From Aurantiochytrium sp. KH105 (Eukaryota > Sar > Bigyra > Thraustochytrida > Thraustochytriidae): a stretch of DNA of 64,000 nucleotides. Below the pieces are notes generated by a model, which saw only the letters and a program-made list of their open reading frames with translations, did not search any database and had not been told where the DNA came from. Positions 1 to 8,735 of the stretch are shown here, piece after piece. How positions within the stretch are numbered: position 1 is the first letter of the stretch; each line of letters starts with the position of its first letter. Made by a program: the position numbers and the translations under genes. The stretch covers positions 186,001 through 250,000 of the forward strand of contig BGKB01000210.1 in assembly GCA_003116975.1 (NCBI GenBank), in the 5' to 3' direction.

Positions 1-582
1 CCGAGGGCCTCGCGCGTCTGCCGCGCCAGGAGGGTCGACCGGGACCCGCTCCGGACGGAGGTTTGTACGAGCGCGGTCGAGGCCGCGAAGAAGCTCCCTG
101 TGGCGCGGCTCGAGGCGGGTTTGCGTCCCGTGAAGAGGGAGGAGGAGGGCCTTGCGCCAAGGCTCGCGTCGCAAAAGGCGCGCAAGGGAAGAAATGAATG
201 GACGGTGAATGAACGAGTGAATGAATGAGAGCGGCCCTGCTCGAGCTCGTCGCGCAGACCTGCGACGCGAGCCACGCCGTGCCCCGGCCGCGCGACGGGG
301 CAGAGGCGCGGGCGACGACGCGCTGGACGCGCCGCGAGCAAGGGAAAAGCGAGAGAGCAGCGGGAAACAAAGCAGGAAAAGAGGGTCGTGGTCGAGAGGG
401 TGGGTGGCCCTCGTCGCGGCCCTGCCACACAAGCAAGCTCGGCGCGCGCAAAAACGCGTGGAACGCCCGCTCGTCACGCGGCCACCAAAAAAGACGCTCG
501 AGGGTAGACTTTGAAAAGGTGCATTGCACTCGTCGATGCACGTCGAGAGCTGACACTAGCGCGCTAGCTTGACAAGGCGAGC
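1..582. other. Left-edge intergenic / 5' flank, no gene seen
   Basis: This is GC-rich, arginine/alanine-coding-looking sequence with overlapping short frames and no recognisable domain in any of them. It becomes less GC-rich just before the first gene. It probably holds the promoter and 5' UTR of the gene starting at 583. No TATA-like element or other site stands out. Confidence 0.5.
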
Positions 583-3500
583 ATGGCCTCGCGCAAACGC
601 AGCAGGCGAAAAGGCAAGGCCAGTGCTCGGCCTCCAAAAAAGCGCGACCTTGGCGAAAACCACAATATTGACGACAGCAGCAATGATGGCAGCCCTGTAG
701 ATAGTAGCGGCAGTGACGCTGACGCACAAATTGCCAAAGTTCCCAAAATCGAAGTCAAGAACGAGAGCGGGAGCGAGAGTGATGAGTCATCAAATTTCGA
801 TCTCACGGCTCTTTCGCAAGAGACCTTCACTCGCTCAAAACCCTTGCCAGTGAAATCTGCGAGAGGAAAAGACCACAACGAAGACACCAAGTTTGCAAGC
901 AGCCCTGGCAGCGTCAATAGCAATGAAAGTAAGAGCGACAACGACAGAGATAGCGACAGCGATAGCGATAGCGATAGCGATAGTGATAGCGATGGTTCCG
1001 ACTTTGACCTCAATGCGCTTTCGCAGGAAGTGCGTCCTGCCACAGATTTTGAAGGCTCCGAGGTCGAGGACTCGGACTCGGACAATTCTGGTTCTGATTC
1101 TGCATCCACCGTAGAATCAACGAACGCGGCCTCAGACTCGTCTTACAGCGACAACTCTGAGTCTGAATCTGAAGAGGAAGAAAGCGCGGCTCCGGATCCT
1201 CCTGACGCGGCGGGTACAAACGGACGGAAAACGAACAAGGCGAACTCCACAGGCGACGACGACGACGACGACGCCAACGACAACGAAACGAATCTGAAAA
1301 AGGAGAAGAAAACGGGCAAGGAGAAAAAGAAGGTAAAAAAGGAGACGAATGGCGCAAAGAAACCCAAAAGGTTCAAGGATGCGATCACGAGAATGCGATC
1401 GATTGGTCGTGCTTCCATCGTCCACGTGCAGACCCGCAAGGGACGAAAATCGAGGTTCAGAGTGTACATCAAAAATCAGTTTGACAAAACCAATCAGAAA
1501 CGAGAAATCAATCTCAGAACCTTCGAGGAAGCGCGCGACGTTGCCATTGGATATACACAGCACAAGTATTGGGGCGTTCGCCAAATCAAGGGCTACAAAT
1601 GGTTCCAAGCCTTTATCATTCGGAACAGCAAGATCATTGGGCTCAACTTTCACTCTACGGCCAAACAGGCGGCACGCGAGCATGACGAGGTCCTCGTCAA
1701 CAATCATCCTCGGTTGGACTTTGACTCTTTGCGTCTTAATTTTCCCGAAAAGTATCGTGCAGCCATGAAAAAGGGCGCCTCAGGGGCAGATCTCTTTGAA
1801 AAAGCCTTTGCTCTTTGCACGAAACCGGCGCCTCTCAGCTTGCCTGCACGAGAGGCCACGGCGCGCGGCCCGTACACACGCGAACAAACGCAACAGCGTG
1901 CCTTTATCAAGCATCTGGTCCCTGGTGGGACCTACACGCGACGCTGGCGGGATAAAACCTTTGCAAGGTATCGTGGACGATGGACAAACTCCAAGACGAC
2001 CACGCAAGAGCACCTTGAGCTTTTTAATTTGGAGCGGCTCATCGAGCAGCTGCTTGCGCAGGATCGCTTCACAGAAGCTGCGCGCGTGGCGCATGATCTC
2101 AATCGCCACGTCATCACCATGGGCCAGCTTCCCATCTCGAGACCCTTTCGGTGCATGGTCATGGTGACGACACTGGCGCTTGCCAGAGGAGGCAAGATGA
2201 GCATGGCCGAGAGCTTTGTGCGAAAGCTCCTGCCTCTCGTGCAATCCTTTCACGTCAGCTTGGTGCGTCACTATCGTGTTCTCCTGGGCGAAAACGTGTC
2301 ACTGACCAAGCTTCCTCTGGACGTTGATACACGTCAGCACCAAATATGGGCCAACTGGAACGAAGAAAGGCACCATTCACCGCACCTTGTCCTCCAGCGC
2401 CAAAAGGTATGGGCTGACGCCCGTGCATGGCTAATTACGCTTCTCGGGCGGTTTCGCGGCGCGCTGGGACGAGCTGACGAAGCGTTACTATACTTTGACC
2501 AACATCTGCAGCTTGTCACCTTTCGCGAGCGTATCGAGCCCCGACTTTGCGCTGCAGCCATTTGTGTGCTTCGCACGGAAGACCAAGATGCCTCGCTGAG
2601 TCAGCTCGAGGCTCTCAAGCGCGCACAAACATACTTGCACCAGGTTGAGGCCCAAGGCCCGCTTGCAAGCGATCTGATCGAGTGTATCGTCGAGACGCAG
2701 CTGCAGATCGTTCTTCTCGTTGGTGTCTCGAGCACACAGCGACTTACGCAACAGAGTCAGGACGTCGCCTGGATGGATAGTTCCAAGAATCTCAAGAATG
2801 CGAGGCGGAACAGGTCGGACGCCTTTGTCACCGTCTATCAGTACGCTGCGACTTTCCCCAACCGCGTTGCGGGTCCTTGGGGTCTCGCCCGTCTCTACGA
2901 TTTGCAGCTGCAAATGACTGATGAGGAGGACGAAATCTTTCACGCAAAATCCAAGGCTGACTTGCGCGGCGCACTCCGCGATACGCTGCGTCGCGACCCT
3001 CTTCATTTGCTGGCGGCGCAGAAACTCCTTGATCTTCTCGACCCGCCACTTCCGGGTGAGATTTTTGATCATAACGATCCCGAAGGAGCGCCCGCCCGCT
3101 TTGTTGACGAGGCTGTAGGCCTTGCGTCCTCGCCCAAGAAAAGAGGTGCCGACGACAGCGATAGTGACAGCGACGTCGAAAGCATCAAGAAGTCAGCAAG
3201 CGCTAGTGCAGGACACAGCCAAACGGCAACGCAGACATCCGTCAACGAGTGGGTTCCTGCTGATGCTGATGTGGAGGCGCAAAGGACGACGGACACGATT
3301 TGCGATAGTATCGAGTGCCTCCCGTTCGAGTCTTGTCCCACCTTGTCTGTGCTCTTTCGATTTGCGTTCGGTCCGCACTTTGCGTACGAAGGCCAAAAGG
3401 AAGCGCTCAAACTTTGGAAACTTCTCGACACTTGCCCTCCAGCTTGTCTCGCCAAGGCAGGCAAGACGCGAAGGTGGTGGCGCGACCGCTTTTTTACGGA

Positions 3501-3732
3501 CTGGAAAGAAATTCGCTTTGAAATGACGTGGTGCAAGGCAGTACCCGAACAAAACTCGATTCACCTTGTACTTTTGCAACAAATTTTGGCTACAGGTGTC
3601 AAGATGGGCTTTGTTGAGCGCAGCGAGGAAACGCTGAAAGATCCCACATCTGAGACTTTCGATGAAAGCGAGGAGAACGACGATGGTCGTGGTGACGTCC
3701 AAGACGACAGCGACGATGACTACAAAAGATGA
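583..3732 (+). CDS. Large acidic nuclear protein: AP2/ERF-like domain plus TAF1A-like (RNA polymerase I factor) region
   Basis: Single-exon gene of 1049 aa starting at an ATG. The N-terminal ~260 residues are Ser/Asp/Glu-rich, with an (SD)n run and a lysine-rich segment before residue 265. Residues ~327-392 match the AP2/ERF pattern: YWGVRQ, W-x-A-x-I, LNFHSTAKQAAREHDE, ending LNFP. A basic stretch just before it (about 270-325) may be a second, weaker copy. From ~480 to 1010 the protein is alpha-helical. Features resembling TAF1A, a subunit of the Pol I selectivity factor SL1, are a segment around YAATFPNRVAGPWGLARLYD and a C-terminal Trp pair (W965-W966) inside a KTRRWW...F pattern. The tail is acidic. 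A role in rDNA transcription is therefore inferred, with the AP2 domain as a possible DNA-contacting module. The TAF1A likeness is by eye only. The gene could instead be a generic helical-repeat nuclear protein. Confidence 0.6.
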   Translation: MASRKRSRRKGKASARPPKKRDLGENHNIDDSSNDGSPVDSSGSDADAQIAKVPKIEVKNESGSESDESSNFDLTALSQETFTRSKPLPVKSARGKDHNEDTKFASSPGSVNSNESKSDNDRDSDSDSDSDSDSDSDGSDFDLNALSQEVRPATDFEGSEVEDSDSDNSGSDSASTVESTNAASDSSYSDNSESESEEEESAAPDPPDAAGTNGRKTNKANSTGDDDDDDANDNETNLKKEKKTGKEKKKVKKETNGAKKPKRFKDAITRMRSIGRASIVHVQTRKGRKSRFRVYIKNQFDKTNQKREINLRTFEEARDVAIGYTQHKYWGVRQIKGYKWFQAFIIRNSKIIGLNFHSTAKQAAREHDEVLVNNHPRLDFDSLRLNFPEKYRAAMKKGASGADLFEKAFALCTKPAPLSLPAREATARGPYTREQTQQRAFIKHLVPGGTYTRRWRDKTFARYRGRWTNSKTTTQEHLELFNLERLIEQLLAQDRFTEAARVAHDLNRHVITMGQLPISRPFRCMVMVTTLALARGGKMSMAESFVRKLLPLVQSFHVSLVRHYRVLLGENVSLTKLPLDVDTRQHQIWANWNEERHHSPHLVLQRQKVWADARAWLITLLGRFRGALGRADEALLYFDQHLQLVTFRERIEPRLCAAAICVLRTEDQDASLSQLEALKRAQTYLHQVEAQGPLASDLIECIVETQLQIVLLVGVSSTQRLTQQSQDVAWMDSSKNLKNARRNRSDAFVTVYQYAATFPNRVAGPWGLARLYDLQLQMTDEEDEIFHAKSKADLRGALRDTLRRDPLHLLAAQKLLDLLDPPLPGEIFDHNDPEGAPARFVDEAVGLASSPKKRGADDSDSDSDVESIKKSASASAGHSQTATQTSVNEWVPADADVEAQRTTDTICDSIECLPFESCPTLSVLFRFAFGPHFAYEGQKEALKLWKLLDTCPPACLAKAGKTRRWWRDRFFTDWKEIRFEMTWCKAVPEQNSIHLVLLQQILATGVKMGFVERSEETLKDPTSETFDESEENDDGRGDVQDDSDDDYKR

Positions 3733-3988
3733 TGCAGAAGAAGAAGGGGTCATCTGGAGAAGCTTGGAATCATATCTTGTATTCATTCAGGCACGCTGCG
3801 CATTTGTCCTGTGCTGATGTTTTCCTTCTACTTTCCTTTATGAAGTCGTCAACTGATTGATTTTAAAGTCTTTTGAACGGGAAATTTTGTATCATAGAGC
3901 GTGCGCGTATGCGCGCGGGTCTTGTGCAATTTGGGGATACAGCTTCACGCGCCGCGATCTCGTGCAGATAGATATCGTTGTTTTTATT

Positions 3989-4927
3989 CTATGCAGTAAT
4001 CTCGGCATTATCCTTGTACTCCTTCTCTTCAGCCTCGTCAACTTTTGTTTCTGTAACAGGAGAAGACATCTCTGTTCGAGGAGACGGAGATCGGGGCGAC
4101 ATGATGATGCTGTGTTTGAACGCGCTTGCGACAGTGAGAGATTTTTGCACACGACGGACGGTATCCTTGAATCGGATCTTGGCGATACGACCCGTGTCGA
4201 TCTTCTCCACCAAATGTCGAGGGTACACCTCTCCTTCGTTCCCTTCGTCCTCATACTCGAGATCATCATCCACGCCATGCTGATCCTCGGCAGCGGAGAA
4301 GCTGACGGTAACCTCGGCACCATCATCGGAAGTCGCCAACACAATACCCTGGAAAGCAAGGCAACCATCCTTTACTCTGACGCGGTCGCCGACCTCGAGC
4401 GTTGTCCAGCTTTTCACCTTGCGCACCTCACCTGCAGAGATATCGACCCTTATGAGTTCTGCTGGAACAGCGCTTGCGTCTTCGCCATCAGTGCCAAGGT
4501 ATCCTTCGTCGTCATTGTCGAGGTGCACCTCGATGGTGGTATTTGCTGCAACGACAACGACGCCTTCGACGAAAAGTGCACCGAGGGACTTGTCACGGAC
4601 CTGGACAATATCGCCGACTTCGTATACGCTATTTTCGAGATACCGCTGGTATGCACAGTAGTGATCGTTTACCTTTGCAACAGCTTGCATGAGGTCCTCA
4701 TCATCGTGCCCGTCAGCGCTTCGTTTTTTATAGAGCTCGTCATACTCCTTGTATGCGGTTTCCATGTGTTCAAAGAGGTTGCCAAGGTGTTCCTGGGCTT
4801 TCGATGTGCAGGCATTCTTGACGCCAATTGACTCGTGACTCTGGCGCATTGTTCTGCGCTCCTGCGTGAGCTCATCGTGGAGCGTAGAGTGCGAGACCTT
4901 TTGCAAGTCGCTAGCGCCAGACCCCAT
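3989..4927 (-). CDS. Candidate N-myristoylated protein with two SH3/Tudor-like barrels
   Basis: Single-exon frame of 312 aa from the ATG at 4927. The open frame runs upstream to 5056 but only reaches a GTG and is closed by a TGA just beyond, so the ATG is preferred unless an unseen 5' exon exists. The protein starts MGSGASDL, which fits the N-myristoylation pattern (Gly2, small residue at 6). A charged helical segment follows (about 10-100). Two similar modules come next: EVGDIVQVRD from ~103 and EVGDRVRVKD from ~178. Each continues into beta-rich, acidic sequence like SH3-type barrels (Tudor, KOW or Mib/Herc2-like). The tail is Ser/Pro-rich and acidic. No family was recognised. A membrane-anchored scaffold or binding protein is inference. 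An overlapping + strand frame of 324 codons is hydrophobic antisense and was not called. Confidence 0.6.
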   Translation of the reverse strand: MGSGASDLQKVSHSTLHDELTQERRTMRQSHESIGVKNACTSKAQEHLGNLFEHMETAYKEYDELYKKRSADGHDDEDLMQAVAKVNDHYCAYQRYLENSVYEVGDIVQVRDKSLGALFVEGVVVVAANTTIEVHLDNDDEGYLGTDGEDASAVPAELIRVDISAGEVRKVKSWTTLEVGDRVRVKDGCLAFQGIVLATSDDGAEVTVSFSAAEDQHGVDDDLEYEDEGNEGEVYPRHLVEKIDTGRIAKIRFKDTVRRVQKSLTVASAFKHSIIMSPRSPSPRTEMSSPVTETKVDEAEEKEYKDNAEITA

Positions 4928-5414
4928 GGCTGCCTCAACTTTGTGGTCAAAAGTGTCGCGCACACGGCGACCTGCTTTTGCCTTATTTGGTGCGCGAGCT
5001 ACGCTGGCTATGCGTGGCTGGCGGCGTTTTGTTGCTCCTCGCTCGCTTTCTTGCACGCGTATTCAGTGCTTGCGGCTTTTCTTGCTCTCGGAGCGGTGCC
5101 TTGCTTGCTGCCCGCGGGCGAGGGCTTTGGCAAAGGATGGATGCTCCGTCGAGGCTGGCTCGGGAATCGCTGCAGGTGCACACACGCCCCAGGGTTGGAC
5201 ACCGCGCGGGAGCGGGACGGCCATCTTTCATTCCAATTTCTTGCCAATTAAGCCAGTGAGAGAGGGAACAGCGTGACTTGATTTGAGACGCGGCCAACAG
5301 CGAGAAATTGACTTTTCTTTTGTTTTAGCTTATCAAAAGTTTTGGCGCGATTTACCGGACAAAAAAATGGAGATCTTCCATTTACTTCTTACTACTCCTA
5401 CTATTACTCGGTAA
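4928..5414. other. Intergenic between two minus-strand genes
   Basis: This holds the 5' flank of the barrel protein (right to left) and the 3' flank of the four-exon membrane gene. Several short frames exist, including a minus-strand ATG near 5220 followed by about 55 codons, but none shows a domain. A missed 5' exon for the downstream gene is possible here. Confidence 0.4.
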
Positions 5415-6988
5415 TCATACATTGCCAGTGGAGAGCTTCGCGGGCGCATTGCGCTTGCGTCGAGTGTCCCCCACTTGGAAGATGGTCTGGACGCCGAAGC
5501 AAAAACAGGGCAGGACGAGGAAAGCAACAATTACTGCGAGCGTCATGGGTCGCAGCGTGCATGTGGATTGACGGCCCGAGGGAACCCACCAGATGGTTAG
5601 GCCATAGACATTAAAGCAGACAAACATTGCCGTAAAGAGGCCAATGATTCGGTTCACCCATCGACGCGTGTAGTTCTTGTCGACACTAGAAATGTGATCC
5701 AATCGACGTGCAAGTTCAATTCGCGTGCAAGATAGACAATAAACAGGTGGGGTCAGATGGCAAATTGACAATGACTTTTCTCAGGCAGCACGGACGTACC
5801 ATATAACCCCGCGATCGTAGGTTGCGACGCAAGCGGCACCGCAATTGAGGAAAAAGTTGACGCCCAAAAAACACATGAATATACTGCGCGAAGAAAGGGT
5901 AGGCGGCGGTCAGCACGTCGTGAGAAGACTTGATCTTCTGTTTTGCCAGCACGAGACATCAAAGTACGATTCGCTTCATTTCACAGTTCACTTCACTTAC
6001 AACAGGAACTTTTTCTCTCCATCATTGCATTGCGAAGAGGGACCCTCACTTGTCGAGGTCCTATACAGAGTTGCAATCGTCGCAAACCATGGCGCGTAAC
6101 ATACGAAAAAAAGACACATCCAGCCTGCCGCAACACGCGAGCATTCGCGCAGGTTAATTTCGTGGCGGAAAAAGGTTTTCTGCGAAATGGTGGATCGTAA
6201 ATAATCATTGTCGCGGTCTTTAAGCACGACGGCTACGAGATTGGAAACGTAACAAGCCGCGTTAGACATTGGTTAGTCATGCAGTCGATTTTTTGGACTG
6301 TGCTTGCGTCGAAAGCTTTGCATCGAAGAGGTAACGTACCAAACATGGAGTCTTCGAGAACAACGTCCTCCCCGTGGGCGTTGCGAAGCGCCATTTTCAG
6401 CGTTTTGTTGAATCTGCTCACTACTTCAGATGTCCATACCTCGGGATGTTCTTGACGAATCGTGTCGGCTGCCTCGACGAGGCCCTTGCGCGCGAAGTCA
6501 AGACGAGCACGACTTGTAGCGCTGTTGACTCTCCACACAGTGAACTCGTCGGCGTAAAGTTCGAGATCTTCGATGAGCTCATCGACGGAATCGTGGCGAA
6601 GGTCGATGATACCCTTTGTTGACATGGACGCAGCGCGGAGCGTGCTTCGTCGAAACATGCCCCCGTCTCGCGTGCGACGCGACGGTGGCACGGCGATCAT
6701 GTCCATGGGCTGCCCTGGGACCGGTGGCGGCGCCGGCATTGGTGATGCCGGATCATCCTCATCACTGCCGCTCCCTAGCCCGTCGTCTGCGGGCGGTGGC
6801 ACGCTGTACGGCGCATCATCGTTGTCCTCGAGCACCGTCCCTGTCGATGTGCGCGAGACCGCGGAAAGTCTCCGTTCGTCGCCCGCGCTGTAGCCGTCTT
6901 CCTCGTCGTCTTGGCCGTGGCTCGTCTGTTGCGCGTTACCATCTCGCAAGCTCACGCGCACCTCTTCTTCGTCCTCGTACGCGTGCAT
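5415..6988 (-). CDS. Orphan multi-pass membrane protein, four exons
   Basis: Spliced model read by eye: exon 1 6340-6988, exon 2 6001-6232, exon 3 5800-5883, exon 4 5415-5685, giving 411 aa. Donors are GTACGT, GTAAGT and GTACGT. Acceptors end TAG, CAG and TAG. Intron 1 has CTAAC-type branch sites. Frames join exactly (phases 1, 2, 2), which supports the model. Residues 1-115 are acidic, proline-rich and disordered. A soluble helical part follows (~115-215). About four transmembrane helices come next: WMCLFFVCYAPWFATIA, FIFMCFLGVNFFLNC, IIGLFTAMFVCFNVYGL and MTLAVIVAFLVLPCFCF. A short basic tail closes the protein. I recognise no family. It is divergent from the aspartoacylase gene across a ~600 bp GC-rich interval. 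Confidence 0.7.
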
Positions 6989-7587
6989 CCTCGCTAGCCG
7001 CAGCGTTCTGCCGCCGCACGCCGCCCTTGCGTCTCCCGCGCGCGCGAGCGGCCCTGCCGCCTGCGCGGGCCTGGGCGCGGGCTAGAGCGCTATAGCTCGC
7101 CCCTCGCGCGGTCCGTGCCCGCGAGCCCGGCCGCACCTTCGCTGCCTCTTCTTCCTCCCCCCCTCCGCCGCGGCTCGGCGTCGGGCGCGGGCGCGGCGAG
7201 CGTGGCCCTCGCCGCTCGCGCTCTACGCGCCGCGCTCGATATGCGTGGCGGATATGCGTGGCGGATATGCCTGCCGCCGCGTCCCTGCTCGGGCGGCGTG
7301 CGAGGATATCGATGGATGGATGGACGCACGGATGGAGGGAGGGAGGGAGGGAGGGAGGGATGGAGACGCACGGCGGCCGCCCCGGCGTGCGCGCGGGGCG
7401 GAGGCGAGCGGCGACGGCGCGCGCGGCAGACCCGGATCGAGGCGCGCGCGGAGCAGACTCGGCCTGGCTGCCGCGGCGGGCGCGGACGGCGCAGCGCAGG
7501 GGGCTCGCGCGGAACGGCGGCGCGTGCTAGAGCGGGCGAGGCGCGGCGCGTCCAAGGGCGAGGAGCAGGCGTATCTTGGCGCGCAAG
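6989..7587. promoter_or_regulatory. Divergent (bidirectional) promoter interval with a triple 13-bp repeat
   Basis: This 600 bp interval separates the minus-strand membrane gene (ATG at 6988) from aspartoacylase (ATG at 7588). It is very GC-rich and CpG-dense. It contains a 13-bp tandem repeat, gatatgcgtggcg, at 7238-7250 and 7251-7263 with a degenerate third copy at 7264-7276. A (GGGA)n tract lies at about 7334-7361. Regulatory use is inferred from position only. Confidence 0.4.
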
Positions 7588-8676
7588 ATGGCGCAGCAGA
7601 AGCGCGAGGCGCAGGCGGAGGGCGGCGCGGGGGGCGGCGAGGCGGAGATGGCGGCCGCGGCGGTGCAGCGGCTGGTGGCGAAGCGCGCCAAGACCGCGGC
7701 GGCCGTGAAGACGGTGGCCATCCTCGGCGGCACGCACGGGAACGAGCTGGCCGGCCCCGCGCTCGTGCACTACTTCCAGAGCGAGCCGGCGCTCGTGGCG
7801 CGGCCGACCTTTGAGACGCAATGCGTGCTGTCGAACCTCAAGGCCATCGAGGCCAACAGGAGGTATATCGACACGGACATGAACAGGTGCTTTGACTTTG
7901 CGGCGCTCTCGACCTCGGAGAAGACCCCGGAGGCCGAGCGCAACGCCGAGCAGCAGCGCTCGCTCGAGCTCAACGAGCTGCTCGGGCCCAAGTTTTCCGA
8001 GGAGCCCAAGACGGACCTCATTCTCGATCTGCACAACACAACGTCAAATACGGGCGTGCTTCTGTGCCTGCACAAGGAAGACAGTTTTGCTCGTGAGCTC
8101 GCTGCCTACGTGCGACAGCAAGACAGTCAGGTATGTGCGACGTTTTGGCCGCAGGATGATCCTCCGTTTCTGCCGACTGTGTCGCGCAGCGGCATGACCT
8201 TTGAAGTCGGTCCTCTGCCGCATTCCACCATGCGGGCCGCCGTCTTTGAGCACTCCAAGAAGCTCCTGCTGCACGCTCTCGATTATGTAGAGTTGCACAA
8301 CCAGCATGCAGCCGGTGGCGAGACTGCGTCATCGCTCGAGCGTATCACGGTCAAGATGCCCGTGGCCGAGCGCGTCGCCGCTGTAGACTACCCGCGAGGT
8401 GAGAACAATCGGCTGACGGCCTTTATTCACCCGGATCTCCAAGGCATTTCGGAGCTTCGCCCGGGCGGCAGCATTTCGCACGGGTCGCCAATCTTTCAGA
8501 CCGAGGCCGGCGATACCGTCACGCTCGACGTCGAGCAGTATGATCTTCCCAAGGACGAGGTCTTTTTCCCCATGTTCGTCAACGAGGCTGCCTACTACGA
8601 GAAGGGCGTTGCTTTCTTCCTCACGCGTGTCACAGAGCACGAGGTCAGCATCCTTGCCAAGAAGCAGGATGCCTGA
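7588..8676 (+). CDS. ASPA: Aspartoacylase-like zinc carboxypeptidase-fold deacylase
   Basis: 362 aa from the ATG at 7588. A second in-frame ATG at 7648 would remove 20 residues. It belongs to the AstE/AspA family (M14-like zinc hydrolases), which hydrolyses N-acyl amino acids such as N-acetylaspartate to acetate and the amino acid. The zinc-ligand motif GGTHGNEL gives His50 and Glu53. The third ligand is in DLHNTTSNT, His149. NRCFDF and FEVGPLPHSTMRA match family motifs around the substrate site and the catalytic Glu. The N-terminal ~40 residues are Ala/Lys/Arg-rich and could be a weak targeting sequence. The length after this extension matches the family (~310 aa). The exact acyl-amino-acid substrate cannot be read from sequence. 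Confidence 0.9.
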   Translation: MAQQKREAQAEGGAGGGEAEMAAAAVQRLVAKRAKTAAAVKTVAILGGTHGNELAGPALVHYFQSEPALVARPTFETQCVLSNLKAIEANRRYIDTDMNRCFDFAALSTSEKTPEAERNAEQQRSLELNELLGPKFSEEPKTDLILDLHNTTSNTGVLLCLHKEDSFARELAAYVRQQDSQVCATFWPQDDPPFLPTVSRSGMTFEVGPLPHSTMRAAVFEHSKKLLLHALDYVELHNQHAAGGETASSLERITVKMPVAERVAAVDYPRGENNRLTAFIHPDLQGISELRPGGSISHGSPIFQTEAGDTVTLDVEQYDLPKDEVFFPMFVNEAAYYEKGVAFFLTRVTEHEVSILAKKQDA

Positions 8677-8704
8677 ATTTCCAAAGAATACAAGAGGGAG
8701 AAAA

Positions 8705-8735
<31 letters not shown>

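Noticed and set aside
3857-4831. 324-codon + strand frame opposite the barrel protein
   Set aside because: It is hydrophobic and Cys-rich without a domain, exactly antisense to a frame with clear repeated modules, and it starts without support.
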